Part shown: positions 24,560-31,880 of the stretch, in pieces | Layout of the letters: each line of letters starts with the position of its first letter | How positions within the stretch are numbered: position 1 is the first letter of the stretch | DNA from: a virus | Length of the DNA: 38,970 bases | Reading direction: 5' to 3' (one strand) | Virus record (IMG/VR): IMGVR_UViG_3300031585_000002 | Span: 1 to 38,970 of that record | Made by a program: the position numbers and the translations under genes | The notes under the pieces: model-generated | The model's input: only the letters and a program-made list of their open reading frames with translations | What the model was told of the DNA's origin: nothing | Databases searched by the model: none

Positions 24560-24780
24560 GAAACGCGCTCAGATCGCATCACAGAGCGTGGTCTAAAAGC
24601 AGAACGATAACAAGCACTACGGGCAAATCGCGCAAACTTTGCCATGACGCAGTGCGAACTACTTGATTTCATTGTGCCTATGCAAATATTGCGCAGTCGG
24701 ATCTGACGAACCACGCAAATACTTCTCGCTTCGGAGCATGCGAGCAAGTAATTTCAGCTACTTGCATTGCCACGTATGCG

Positions 24781-24796
24781 TGGCACATGCCATGCA
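24781..24796 (+). promoter_or_regulatory. Sigma54-like promoter before the early block
   Basis: TGGCACATGCCATGCA has GG and GC separated by exactly ten bases, the -24/-12 rule, and differs from the consensus TGGCACG-N4-TTGCA at two places. A start about 12 bases downstream would leave room for the ribosome site at 24823. Weak alone, as no enhancer-binding site is identifiable. Confidence 0.3.
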
Positions 24797-24835
24797 TATG
24801 TATTGGGCATGACACACACCATGAGGAGAGACGAG

Positions 24836-25087
24836 ATGGCCACCACGACCTACGAGATCCGATACCCCAACGGCCGCATAGACGCCGGCTACGACACGAT
24901 CGCTGATGCTGCCGCAGCGCTCCGCTCCGAGTACCCCGAGCTCGAGTACGGCCATGACGGCGACCTCGACGACCACGGCGAGCGCACACTGTGCTGGGCC
25001 TCCCTCGACGAGTCCGAAGACGACGACGGGAGCTCGGCGATCGCGTCCATCTACAGGTCCGAGCCAGACGTGTATTTCCTGCGCTAG
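24836..25087 (+). CDS. Acidic hypothetical protein, first early-block gene
   Basis: 83 residues, strongly acidic (DGDLDDHGE, DESEDDDG), no membrane segment. GAGGAGAG lies before the ATG at 24836. First gene downstream of the large intergenic region, a place where phages often keep small host-takeover proteins, some of them DNA mimics. Acidity would fit a mimic, but there is no direct evidence. Confidence 0.6.
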   Translation: MATTTYEIRYPNGRIDAGYDTIADAAAALRSEYPELEYGHDGDLDDHGERTLCWASLDESEDDDGSSAIASIYRSEPDVYFLR

Positions 25088-25093
25088 CCCCGG

Positions 25094-25127
25094 GCCGTGC
25101 CTCTCGGTGACGGGAGGCATCCTCGGC
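25094..25127 (+). terminator. GC-rich hairpin
   Basis: TGCCTC (25098-25103) pairs with GAGGCA (25114-25119), with an outer GCCG/CGGC pair (25094-25097 and 25124-25127). No U-tract. It lies in the 64-base gap between two early genes. Confidence 0.4.
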
Positions 25128-25151
25128 ACTACCGCTTGACAGGAGAGAGAG

Positions 25152-25379
25152 ATGGGCAACGCACAGGCAGGACTCGATACCGTGGATCTCTGGGGCGAGG
25201 ATGGAATCACGATCTACGTCAGCGATGACGGCGACATCGAGACGGAGCGCTGCAATATCGATGGCGAGGAGAACGAATGGACCCGCGTCATCGGACGTGA
25301 GCTTTACCCATGCTCGCTCGCAGATGCTCATTGCGCAATCCGCGATGAGTATCTGTCGCGCAATGGGGGCACACGATGA
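25152..25379 (+). CDS. Acidic hypothetical protein
   Basis: 75 residues with AGGAGAGAG before the ATG. Acidic N-terminal two thirds with a beta-like ITIYVSDDGDIE segment and three cysteines. Overlaps the next gene by ATGA. Unknown function. Confidence 0.55.
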   Translation: MGNAQAGLDTVDLWGEDGITIYVSDDGDIETERCNIDGEENEWTRVIGRELYPCSLADAHCAIRDEYLSRNGGTR

Positions 25380-25759
25380 CGATGCGTTGTGTTCAGTGCG
25401 GAGACCGATGCAGACTTCATCCAGCTGGTATTTGCCGCAAATGTCGTGAGCGCGCTCGACACCGCTCTCGGCACGACGCCGCGGAACGTGCCGAGCTCGA
25501 GTTGTTGCGCACACAGGATGTGCACAGTGATCGCCGACAGTATCTCGAGGTGCTGGAAAGTATCCGCTCCGCGGGTGCGACATGTATCGGCGTGCCCCCG
25601 ATCAGCAGCACCATGGCGGTCGCCTGTGTGCGCTCTGTCGACGGGAGGGAAGGGTGCGATACCTACAATCCATTCAATGGGATGTGGGCGCGAGTACAGG
25701 CACTGCGCAGTGCTTGCGAGCAGGTCGGCGTGCGAACACGGAAGGGAGAAACGAGATGA
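25376..25759 (+). CDS. Zinc-ribbon hypothetical protein
   Basis: 127 residues. CVQC (5-8) and CRKC (about 20-23) make a four-cysteine zinc knuckle at the N-terminus, followed by an arginine-rich helix (RERARHRSRHDAAERAELELL) that could bind nucleic acid. The C-terminal half carries more cysteines. Start and stop are both in four-base overlaps. A regulatory or nucleic-acid-binding role is inferred. Confidence 0.55.
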   Translation: MTMRCVQCGDRCRLHPAGICRKCRERARHRSRHDAAERAELELLRTQDVHSDRRQYLEVLESIRSAGATCIGVPPISSTMAVACVRSVDGREGCDTYNPFNGMWARVQALRSACEQVGVRTRKGETR

Positions 25760-25929
25760 CCACCAAGATCAATGCCGTTACCGATGAGCAGATCATTCAA
25801 CTCCGCGAAGAGGCCGAAGAGGCCTGGGACACGGAGCAGGTCCTGCTTTGCTTGCGGGCGCTCGTCCTCGGAGACGATGAAGCCCGGGCCGAGTGCGCCC
25901 GGGTCATCAGCGACGCAGAGGCGGAGTAA
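25756..25929 (+). CDS. Small helical acidic protein
   Basis: 57 residues, almost wholly helical and acidic (EEAEEAWDTEQVLLCLRAL). ATGA overlap with the preceding stop and GGGAG upstream support the start. Unknown function. Confidence 0.55.
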   Translation: MTTKINAVTDEQIIQLREEAEEAWDTEQVLLCLRALVLGDDEARAECARVISDAEAE

Positions 25930-25931
25930 CG

Positions 25932-26132
25932 ATGCTGCGCTGGTTGGGCCTCGCGTTTCTGATGCTCGCTCTCTCGTGCGTAATCGCCGCACGCGTGCAG
26001 GACCGCATGTCTGTGGAGATCTCGCGACGCAATTTCGTCCACTGCGGTCGCAGCTGCGATGACTCGCCGCGAGTCGCGACGTGCATCGTGACCTGTTGGT
26101 CGCTGTACGTCGATGGTGACAGGAATGAGTGA
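25932..26132 (+). CDS. Small membrane-anchored, cysteine-containing protein
   Basis: 66 residues. One hydrophobic segment (about 2-20) acts as signal or anchor. The mature part has four cysteines that would lie in the periplasm and could form disulfides. Such small exported phage proteins can alter the envelope or block superinfection; this is inference. Overlaps the next gene by eight bases. Confidence 0.5.
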   Translation: MLRWLGLAFLMLALSCVIAARVQDRMSVEISRRNFVHCGRSCDDSPRVATCIVTCWSLYVDGDRNE

Positions 26133-26355
26133 CAATCGGATCAGTATCGAGTTTTCCTCGGTCGAAAACGGACGACGCGGATATGGATGGATCCCGGCCG
26201 TCTACCTGAACGGCAGGAGTATCGGATCGACATGGTATCCACAGGGGACGAGTAAGGAGCTCGCGAGGGAACATGCAGAAGCCGATGCTCGAGAATTGGC
26301 ATCGCGATACATCGGAGATTGGGATATCTCTGTGTCTGAGAGGGTCGATCAATGA
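26125..26355 (+). CDS. Hypothetical protein
   Basis: 76 residues. Beta-rich front half (YGWIPAVYLNGRSIGSTWYP) and a helical second half. Start 26125 was chosen for a GGTGA five bases upstream; ATG 26113 would add four residues. No family recognised. Confidence 0.5.
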   Translation: MSDNRISIEFSSVENGRRGYGWIPAVYLNGRSIGSTWYPQGTSKELAREHAEADARELASRYIGDWDISVSERVDQ

Positions 26356-26606
26356 CAGCGAAAGAAGCACAGTCGTTGCTAGAGATGGCCGACGAGTTTC
26401 GCAGGACTGCCTTGGCGATGCGACGCGCTATCAAGAGGCGCAGTGCGCCGATCGCCACAATTCGAGAGGTCGGTGAAATCGGATTGCTCGAGTACCAGGC
26501 CGACCGTCTGTTCGAGCAGGCTCGCGAGATCGAGCGCACTCTGAGCAGAAGGCCGTGGTGGGTCCGTCTTGCCGACGTGATCGGAGGACGCAATGGTCGG
26601 GTGTGA
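26352..26606 (+). CDS. Helical basic hypothetical protein
   Basis: 84 residues, predicted as two long helices rich in R, E and L, with a tryptophan pair and a hydrophobic C-terminal turn. ATGA overlap with the preceding gene. Could bind nucleic acid or the membrane face; unknown. Confidence 0.55.
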   Translation: MTAKEAQSLLEMADEFRRTALAMRRAIKRRSAPIATIREVGEIGLLEYQADRLFEQAREIERTLSRRPWWVRLADVIGGRNGRV

Positions 26607-26778
26607 ATTCACTGTGACGGTGAGGCGTGAGGCTGGAGGGTGGTACTATTGCGCCTACATAGGGTGCAGACTTCTTGTTGAGGGATGGGTCAGGGGCTCT
26701 CGGGAAGAAGCGATGATGCACGGTATACTCGACGGCAAAGAGGCCCTCGATGAGCAACGGAAGGAGTCCGAGGAATGA
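26593..26778 (+). CDS. Small hypothetical protein
   Basis: 61 residues. A beta hairpin (FTVTVRREAGGWYYCAYI) leads into a charged helix; the shape resembles HicB-like or other small alpha/beta regulators but no motif proves it. Overlaps the preceding gene by 14 bases and the next by four. Confidence 0.5.
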   Translation: MVGCEFTVTVRREAGGWYYCAYIGCRLLVEGWVRGSREEAMMHGILDGKEALDEQRKESEE

Positions 26779-27350
26779 ACCGCATCGACAGACTCTTCAC
26801 CATCCTGTGCATCGTTGGCCTGGCCTACGTGGCCATCAGCCTTCTCTCTGGGTGCTCGTACAACCCGAAGCCACTCACATGGGAGGATGGCCTGGAGCGC
26901 TGTGCGTGCTCCGGTCAGATCCAAGTGATTGACCTCGACAGCGAGATCAGTGGCGCGACATCGGCCGCCATGGACCACTGGAACGCCATCCTCGGTCGTG
27001 ACTTATTCATCCGATCCGAGGCAGGCAGCACCGTAGTCGTGTATGTGGCCGACACCGATGATCCTGACACCAAAGCGCTGACAGTATTCCGCCGGACGCG
27101 TGGCCGGATTCGAGGTTGCAACAAGCTGCTCGAGATCCGCGTATCACCCGAAGCGGCGAAGCGAGATCAGCAACTCAACTCCGTGACCATAGCCCATGAG
27201 CTCGGTCATGTCCTAGGTCTCGGGCACAGCCCATACAAGGCGAGCCTGATGTACGTCCACGCATCATCGATGCCGGCTGCGGCATTCAGAATCCCTAGCC
27301 TCGAAGAAGAAGAGACCGAGCTCGTCAAGGCGATGTGGGGGCAGCCATGA
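26775..27350 (+). CDS. Matrixin-type zinc metalloprotease lipoprotein
   Basis: 191 residues. HELGHVLGLGH gives the metzincin signature with zinc ligands H141, H145 and H151 and catalytic E142; M159 in SLMY supplies the Met-turn. The fold size fits a small matrixin. The N-terminus is a hydrophobic segment ending LLSGC, a lipobox with C27, so the enzyme should be exported and lipid-anchored in the envelope. Substrates are unknown. In an early block this may change host envelope proteins, for example receptors, or inactivate competitors. It is flanked by unknown small genes, overlapping both by four bases. Confidence 0.8.
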   Translation: MNRIDRLFTILCIVGLAYVAISLLSGCSYNPKPLTWEDGLERCACSGQIQVIDLDSEISGATSAAMDHWNAILGRDLFIRSEAGSTVVVYVADTDDPDTKALTVFRRTRGRIRGCNKLLEIRVSPEAAKRDQQLNSVTIAHELGHVLGLGHSPYKASLMYVHASSMPAAAFRIPSLEEEETELVKAMWGQP

Positions 27351-27568
27351 CGTGGGACACTTACGACGAATGGAAGACGGGCGTATACCTCGATGACGAG
27401 ACAGAGGACGCTGAGGAGATTTGTGCAACCTGCGCTGAGTTGGCCGAGATGACCCACGTGTCTCCGCTCGGTGAGCGGATCTGTCGACGATGCGGAGAAT
27501 CCGGCGACTGGTCCGCTGACGGAATGGATGACCCCACACCAATCGAGGAGAAACGAAATGGATCTTGA
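27347..27568 (+). CDS. Zinc-ribbon acidic small protein
   Basis: 73 residues. CATC (about 27-30) and CRRC (about 47-50) form a four-cysteine ribbon spaced for one zinc, framed by acidic segments. ATGA overlap with the protease stop. Possible partner or transcription modulator; function unknown. Confidence 0.55.
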   Translation: MTWDTYDEWKTGVYLDDETEDAEEICATCAELAEMTHVSPLGERICRRCGESGDWSADGMDDPTPIEEKRNGS

Positions 27569-27767
27569 AGTAGGAGATGTCATTCAGATCGATCCAGAGA
27601 GTGATGATCGGTTCGCTGGATGTCTGATGATCGTCACTGAGCCAAAGACATGGGGTGCTCAGGGTTACGTGAGCGTCCCTAACCCAGGGTGCCCAGCGCG
27701 AGCTTTCTACAGGTGCAAAAAAGAGAATTTCGTCAGGATCGGCCACGCCGAGTGGATGGTCCAATAG
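27558..27767 (+). CDS. Small beta-barrel-like protein
   Basis: 69 residues. LEVGDVIQIDPESDDRFAGC then MIVTEPKTW and RIGHAEWMV look like an SH3/KOW-like strand pattern. The start is supported by GAGGAG eight bases upstream. Family not certain. Confidence 0.5.
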   Translation: MDLEVGDVIQIDPESDDRFAGCLMIVTEPKTWGAQGYVSVPNPGCPARAFYRCKKENFVRIGHAEWMVQ

Positions 27768-27772
27768 GCGAA

Positions 27773-27812
27773 ACCGGGTGCGCCCGGTCCTCGGGGCACG
27801 CTCCTACCCGAG
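27773..27812 (+). terminator. Two short adjacent hairpins
   Basis: ACCGGG-TGCG-CCCGGT (27773-27788) followed by CTCGGG (27790-27795) pairing with CCCGAG (27807-27812). They occupy the 71-base gap before the receiver-domain gene. No U-tract. Confidence 0.45.
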
Positions 27813-27838
27813 CTGATGAGCCAGGAGCTGGAGAGACG

Positions 27839-28210
27839 ATGCAAGACAAGATCACAGTGCTCTACGTTGACGATTACACCATACTGCTCGACTCGGTCCA
27901 GAGGCAACTCGAGTTCGCCGGGGAATACCGCGTCCTCACCACGGACAACCTCGTGGCAGCGTCGTCCATGCTCGCCGACGCGGATGTTGCGCTGCTCGAC
28001 TGGGATCCGATGGGCCCTGCCATGGTCGCTGCATGTTGTGCGGCCAAGGTGCCGTTCGTGATCTACACCGGAGACATCTCTCAGGTCACATGGAGCGTTC
28101 CGGTCCATGAACAATGCGGTGTGCTTCTCAGCAAGCCAGCGACCTCGGGGCAGCTTTCTTCGTGCCTGAGGTCTGCGATGGAGCTCGTCGGCAAAGGAGG
28201 TCAGCCATGA
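27839..28210 (+). CDS. Stand-alone response-regulator receiver domain (CheY-like)
   Basis: 123 residues, the length of a single receiver domain. All hallmark residues are in place: D11-D12 acid pair, phosphorylation site D53 in VALLDWD, T77 in VIYTGD and K99 in LLSKP. No output domain, histidine kinase or HPt protein was seen nearby. The ATG at 27839 was chosen for the GGAG about seven bases upstream. Receiver domains accept phosphate from host histidine kinases, so the protein could titrate or redirect host signalling. It overlaps the first paralogous-family gene by four bases. Confidence 0.8.
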   Translation: MQDKITVLYVDDYTILLDSVQRQLEFAGEYRVLTTDNLVAASSMLADADVALLDWDPMGPAMVAACCAAKVPFVIYTGDISQVTWSVPVHEQCGVLLSKPATSGQLSSCLRSAMELVGKGGQP

Positions 28211-28614
28211 CGCAACGCAAGTTCAAAGCTGGAGACAAGGTGCGCTGGTACGTGGTTGGAGGCGAGCCATTGTGGAATTTTGCGAACATAAGGTCCATGG
28301 GTGATGATGGGCATTGGGTAGAGGGTATCGTCGATCAGTCTCGTGGTGATGGGACCTTCCTGGTTGCTGGTCGAGGCGGTGGAGGATGGTGGTGGCCTCA
28401 ACCTGGCTTGGACAGTTCCCGCTACGGCGAACCCGGTTACCTTGAGTTGGTCGAGGCGGTGAAGGAGCCGAGATACAGGGTCAAGAATACTTTCGATGAT
28501 AGGTCAATTCGCATCTTGGACGATGATTGCGCAGTGCGTTCTGTTTTTCCCGTGTCATGTCGCCCTGAACTCGAGGCACTTTGCGCGAAGCTGAACGAGG
28601 AGAACCAGAAATGA
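28207..28614 (+). CDS. Paralogous family A, copy 1
   Basis: 135 residues. Shares with the genes at 28611 and 29778: FK-x-GDKV-x-WY, PLW-x-F, GxWxEG, WPQP, YGEPGYLEL, and RPELEAxC near the end. The N-terminal part looks like a small beta barrel, the C-terminus is a helix. AAAGGAGGT gives a very strong ribosome site. Function unknown. Confidence 0.65.
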   Translation: MTQRKFKAGDKVRWYVVGGEPLWNFANIRSMGDDGHWVEGIVDQSRGDGTFLVAGRGGGGWWWPQPGLDSSRYGEPGYLELVEAVKEPRYRVKNTFDDRSIRILDDDCAVRSVFPVSCRPELEALCAKLNEENQK

Positions 28615-28997
28615 CCGACCGCAAGTTCAAAGCTGGCGACAAGGTACGTTGGTATACCGTAGACGGAGAGCCCTTGTGGAGCTTCGATGCCATCTACGGG
28701 AAGGGCGACGATGGGCATTGGGAAGAGGGTATCGTCTCAATGCCGAATGACTATGTCTTTCTTGTCGGCGATTGGTGGTGGCCTCAACCTGACGACTCGC
28801 GTTCCCGCTACGGCGAGCCCGGCTATCTCGAGCTGATAGAGGCGATTCCGGAAAAGATGTTCAGGGTCGTGGACACTCTCGACGCCAGATCGATCTACAT
28901 CGAGGACGGTGAGTGTACAGCTCTTTCTGCTTTCCCCAAATTCTATCGCCCAGAACTCGAAGCTCTCTGCAAGAAGCTGAACGAGTGGGAGGTCTGA
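28611..28997 (+). CDS. Paralogous family A, copy 2
   Basis: 128 residues, tandem neighbour and closest relative of copy 1. The DNA itself is similar at the start (AAGTTCAAAGCTGG in both), suggesting a fairly recent tandem duplication. Same motif order as copy 1, without its glycine run. ATGA overlap with copy 1 and TGATG overlap with a 25-residue gene. Confidence 0.65.
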   Translation: MTDRKFKAGDKVRWYTVDGEPLWSFDAIYGKGDDGHWEEGIVSMPNDYVFLVGDWWWPQPDDSRSRYGEPGYLELIEAIPEKMFRVVDTLDARSIYIEDGECTALSAFPKFYRPELEALCKKLNEWEV

Positions 28998-29074
28998 TGC
29001 TCAAGAGGTTGATTTCGCGGTTGCGCGCCTGGTGGCGAGAGATCCAAGAACCGTTCGACATCTTTGACGAGTGA
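28997..29074 (+). CDS. 25-residue amphipathic peptide gene
   Basis: 25 residues starting in a TGATG overlap: basic and aromatic amphipathic front (LKRLISRLRAWW), acidic end. Too short for most gene callers. The overlap on its 5' side and the ribosome site just after it make translation plausible. Possibly membrane-active. Confidence 0.4.
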   Translation: MLKRLISRLRAWWREIQEPFDIFDE

Positions 29075-29091
29075 AAGAAAAGGGATTAGCC

Positions 29092-29367
29092 GTGAGCAAC
29101 ATCACCGACACGATCGACCTCCTCGATGCCGGGCTCCGCGAGACATCGCAAGCACTGCAAGACCTCGCGTTCTCGTGGCGCGAGGTATCGAAGGCCGACC
29201 AAGCGGCTCCACTGACGACGATCAAAAAGACGTGGATGGCCGTGCAGGAGCGCTTGCATGACGTGGCGAAGCTCAAGCGCGAGCTCAGGCTGATGTCCGA
29301 CGAGATAGAATATAGAGAGCGATACATCAGTGCCTTGGAAAAACTTTTGGCGGAGGCAACTTCATGA
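29092..29367 (+). CDS. Coiled-coil hypothetical protein
   Basis: 91 residues, nearly all helical with a coiled-coil C-terminal half (ELRLMSDEIEYRERYISALEKLL in pattern). GTG at 29092 is preferred because AAAGGG lies seven bases upstream; GTG 29071 overlapping the preceding stop would add seven residues. Unknown function. Confidence 0.5.
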   Translation: MSNITDTIDLLDAGLRETSQALQDLAFSWREVSKADQAAPLTTIKKTWMAVQERLHDVAKLKRELRLMSDEIEYRERYISALEKLLAEATS

Positions 29368-29774
29368 CTGGTTCCATGATGGGCGACGCATGCATCTGTG
29401 TCGACTACGAGGGCACGTACCTCGACTACGACGAAGTGGGGGTCACTGACGAGAGCGACAAGCTGTGTTCAGAGTGTCATCGCACGATTCCGGCAGGGGC
29501 TCCACACGTTGTCCACCTGGTCATGGAAGAGGAGCCGGAGTTCGACGACGAGGGTGAACAACTCGAGGCAGATCAGTGGGAGGAGTCGCATCGAGAGTGT
29601 CTCTGTTGCTCATCTGTGCGGAGGTCGCTGTTTGAGTGCGGATGGTACATCGGCATGGTGTGGTCGATGATTCGTGACCACATGGACGAGATGATGCCGT
29701 TCGAAGAGGACGATGACGGCGACGAGTCATGGCTTGACCCGCCGACGAAACCTATTGGCCCGAACGGGTGGTGA
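29364..29774 (+). CDS. Acidic cysteine-rich hypothetical protein
   Basis: 136 residues. CSEC (about 35-38) and later CLCC suggest a zinc site; long acidic stretches surround it and the C-terminus is proline/glycine-rich. ATGA overlap with the preceding gene. Unknown function. Confidence 0.5.
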   Translation: MTGSMMGDACICVDYEGTYLDYDEVGVTDESDKLCSECHRTIPAGAPHVVHLVMEEEPEFDDEGEQLEADQWEESHRECLCCSSVRRSLFECGWYIGMVWSMIRDHMDEMMPFEEDDDGDESWLDPPTKPIGPNGW

Positions 29775-29777
29775 CCC

Positions 29778-30170
29778 ATGAGAGAATTCAAAGTTGGAGA
29801 CAAGGTCAAGTGGTACGAGTTTGGCGACAAGCCGTTGTGGGATTTTGATCGCCCGAACTTCGTATCAGGACCGGGCAAGTGGGTCGAGGGCGTCGTCACC
29901 TCGGCGACAGATGCTGTGTTCGACGCCGATGGCTCGTGGGAGTGGCCGCAACCGGCTCATTGTCGATCCATGTACGGCGAGCCAGGCTACCTCGAGCTGG
30001 TCGAGGCGGTTCCGGAGCCGCAGTTTTCCATTCGGACGGTAGAAGGGCTTGACCGTCTACGGATCTTTTACAAAGACGCATGCAAGCCGGAGACTGGTTT
30101 CCCAGAATACTGCCGCCCTGAGCTCGAGGCCATCTGCAAGAAGATGAACGATGGAGGCGGTGAGAAATGA
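29778..30170 (+). CDS. Paralogous family A, copy 3
   Basis: 130 residues, the most diverged member: FKVGDKVKWYEFGDKPLWDF, KWVEGVV, WPQP, YGEPGYLELVEAV and RPELEAICKKMN are retained. Two unrelated genes and the 25-residue gene separate it from copies 1 and 2. Function unknown. Confidence 0.65.
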   Translation: MREFKVGDKVKWYEFGDKPLWDFDRPNFVSGPGKWVEGVVTSATDAVFDADGSWEWPQPAHCRSMYGEPGYLELVEAVPEPQFSIRTVEGLDRLRIFYKDACKPETGFPEYCRPELEAICKKMNDGGGEK

Positions 30171-30397
30171 CCGAGAAGAAAGTCCCGACCACGGTGTACC
30201 TAACGCGCAAGCAGGCGGACGGGCTTGCTCGGCTGGCGTTCAAGACGAACGTGCCGGCTGCCGTCTACATTCGCCAAGGCGTCGATCATGTGCTGCGCCT
30301 CCACTGCACGCACGAGGTGTTGGTTGACGGCACGGTCACGTCAGGCACGAAACGCTGCGCTGAGTGCGGCGCTGTCATGCGGGAGAAGAGAACATGA
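30167..30397 (+). CDS. Ribbon-helix-helix-like DNA-binding protein with cysteine tail
   Basis: 76 residues. The opening strand (PTTVYLT) and two following helices fit a ribbon-helix-helix fold, which binds operator DNA as a dimer. CAEC near the C-terminus, with C47 and H48-type residues upstream, may bind zinc. Overlaps the exonuclease-RecT gene by four bases, so it may regulate that operon. No operator was identified. Confidence 0.6.
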   Translation: MTEKKVPTTVYLTRKQADGLARLAFKTNVPAAVYIRQGVDHVLRLHCTHEVLVDGTVTSGTKRCAECGAVMREKRT

Positions 30398-31773
30398 GCG
30401 AACCGAAAAGAATCTGCCTCATCGACCTGTCCGGAATCTTCAGGATGCACTGGCATGCGACGGAGCACGAAGAGGTAGGCGAGGCGCACAAGAGGACCAT
30501 CCGTGACGTTGTTCACTTCGGCGCAGGGTACGATCACGTCGCCGTGTGTGTCGACATGCCTCCGTACAAGAGGCGCGAGATCGATCCGCAATACAAGGCG
30601 CATCGTGACAAGGCTCCGACCGTCATGATCGAACAGCTCAAGTCTGCCATCGACTGCATCCGCGATGAGGGGTACCACGTGCTCGGGTCGGATGGGTACG
30701 AGGCGGACGACATCATCGCGACGATGTGCGAGTGGGCCGAAAAGAACGGCTATGAGACCACCGTGTACTCGTCAGACAAGGACTTGCTCCAGCTCGTCAC
30801 GACGCAGACATCGGTGATCTCAGTGGCGACGCGCCAGAAGTTCGGTCAACAGGATGTCTTGGAAAAGTTCGGAGTGCACCCCGAGCTGATACCTGACATG
30901 CTCGCTCTGACCGGCGACAAGAGCGACAACGTTCCGGGTGTGAAGGGATGCGGCACGAAGACGGCGGCGAAGTGGATCAACGAGTACGGTGATCTCGCCG
31001 GCGTCCTGAGCAACGCAGACAAGCTCGGTCGGTTCGCTGAGATCGTCGAGATGTCCAAGGACCTCATCGGCCGTTCATGGAAGCTCGCGCAGCTGGCCAC
31101 CGATGCTCCGATCAGACCAGAGTCCATCCTCGAGCCGATATCGCCACGACACAGAGACGCAGAGACCGAGACGGTGATTCCGGAGGTACTGCCTCCGGCG
31201 ACTGTGTCGCACGTCGACGATCGCCGAGAAACCACGCAGCCGACAAAGAAGAGCACGGCATTGGTTGCGACCGACTACAGCCAGGCGCTCGAGCCACAGT
31301 CTTCGGCGCAAGCGTGGGGTCTTGCTCAGGCGTTGTTCAAGAGCCGCATGTTCGGCGACTTCCCAAATCCGGAAGCGATCCTCGGCGTGATCATGACAGG
31401 GCGCAGCTTCGGTATGGACGCTGTGTCTTCATTGCGTGGTTTCCACAGCATCAAGGGCAGAGCATCTCCGTCGTCTCAACTGCTCATCGGACTCGTGAAG
31501 CGTCACCCGGTGTGCGAATGGTTCCGGTTCGTCGATGGTGACGACAAGTCTGCGACGTGGGAAACGAAACGGCGCGATGAGCCCGAAGCGACAAGCATGA
31601 CCTACACGATCGACGATGCGCGCCTGGCTGGTCTACTAGCCAACGACAACTGGAAGAAGCGTCCGAAGACGATGCTTCGTTGGCGCGCCGGAGTGGAACT
31701 CGCCCGCATCGTCTACAGTGACATCGTCAGTGGTCTCTACACAATCGAAGAAGAGGAAGAACGGAATGGGTAA
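30394..31773 (+). CDS. 5'-3' exonuclease (FEN) fused to RecT-like single-strand annealing protein
   Basis: 459 residues in one open frame. Residues 1-235 are a FEN/Pol I-type 5' nuclease: D11 in LIDLS, YEADD (E103, D105, D106), SSDKD (D128, D130), LTGDKSDN (D175, D178) and the helix-3-turn-helix VKGCGTKTA. Residues 236-300 are a polar linker. Residues about 300-459 match the RecT annealing pattern: [39 protein letters not shown][13 protein letters not shown], and a closing [14 protein letters not shown]. The enzyme could chew one strand and anneal the other, a lambda Red-like system in one chain. Confidence 0.8.
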   Translation: MSEPKRICLIDLSGIFRMHWHATEHEEVGEAHKRTIRDVVHFGAGYDHVAVCVDMPPYKRREIDPQYKAHRDKAPTVMIEQLKSAIDCIRDEGYHVLGSDGYEADDIIATMCEWAEKNGYETTVYSSDKDLLQLVTTQTSVISVATRQKFGQQDVLEKFGVHPELIPDMLALTGDKSDNVPGVKGCGTKTAAKWINEYGDLAGVLSNADKLGRFAEIVEMSKDLIGRSWKLAQLATDAPIRPESILEPISPRHRDAETETVIPEVLPPATVSHVDDRRETTQPTKKSTALVATDYSQALEPQSSAQAWGLAQALFKSRMFGDFPNPEAILGVIMTGRSFGMDAVSSLRGFHSIKGRASPSSQLLIGLVKRHPVCEWFRFVDGDDKSATWETKRRDEPEATSMTYTIDDARLAGLLANDNWKKRPKTMLRWRAGVELARIVYSDIVSGLYTIEEEEERNG

Positions 31774-31796
31774 CGCAACAGAAGCCGAAGAATAGC

Positions 31797-31856
31797 GCCG
31801 GCAATGGTGCCGGCCGGGCCCGGGCGCGATGTCGTGGTGGCTGCACGCCCGGGCCC
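31797..31856 (+). terminator. Two strong GC hairpins after the fusion gene
   Basis: GCCGGCA-ATGG-TGCCGGC (31797-31814), then GGGCCCGGGCG (31816-31826) pairing with CGCCCGGGCCC (31846-31856). No U-tract. They separate the recombination gene from the downstream operon and could end or stabilise the transcript. Confidence 0.55.
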
Positions 31857-31880
31857 ACTTCTCTGAGAGGTGTCATGACC

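Larger units (their letters stand above)
24442..24835 (+). promoter_or_regulatory. Main intergenic region between late and early blocks
   Basis: 394 bases without a supportable gene, richer in A and T from about 24600. It contains a perfect 10-bp inverted repeat (24493-24502 and 24550-24559), four GCAAA-containing motifs (24624, 24633, 24678 and 24714), a hairpin GCCACG-TATG-CGTGGC (about 24769-24784) and a sigma54-like motif (24781-24796). No tRNA is present. It is the most likely place for the early promoter and possibly an origin or operator. Confidence 0.55.

Noticed and set aside
24032-24835. Integrase or attachment site in the late/early gap
   Set aside because: No integrase gene, no tRNA-derived sequence and no direct repeat pair able to act as an attachment core were found.
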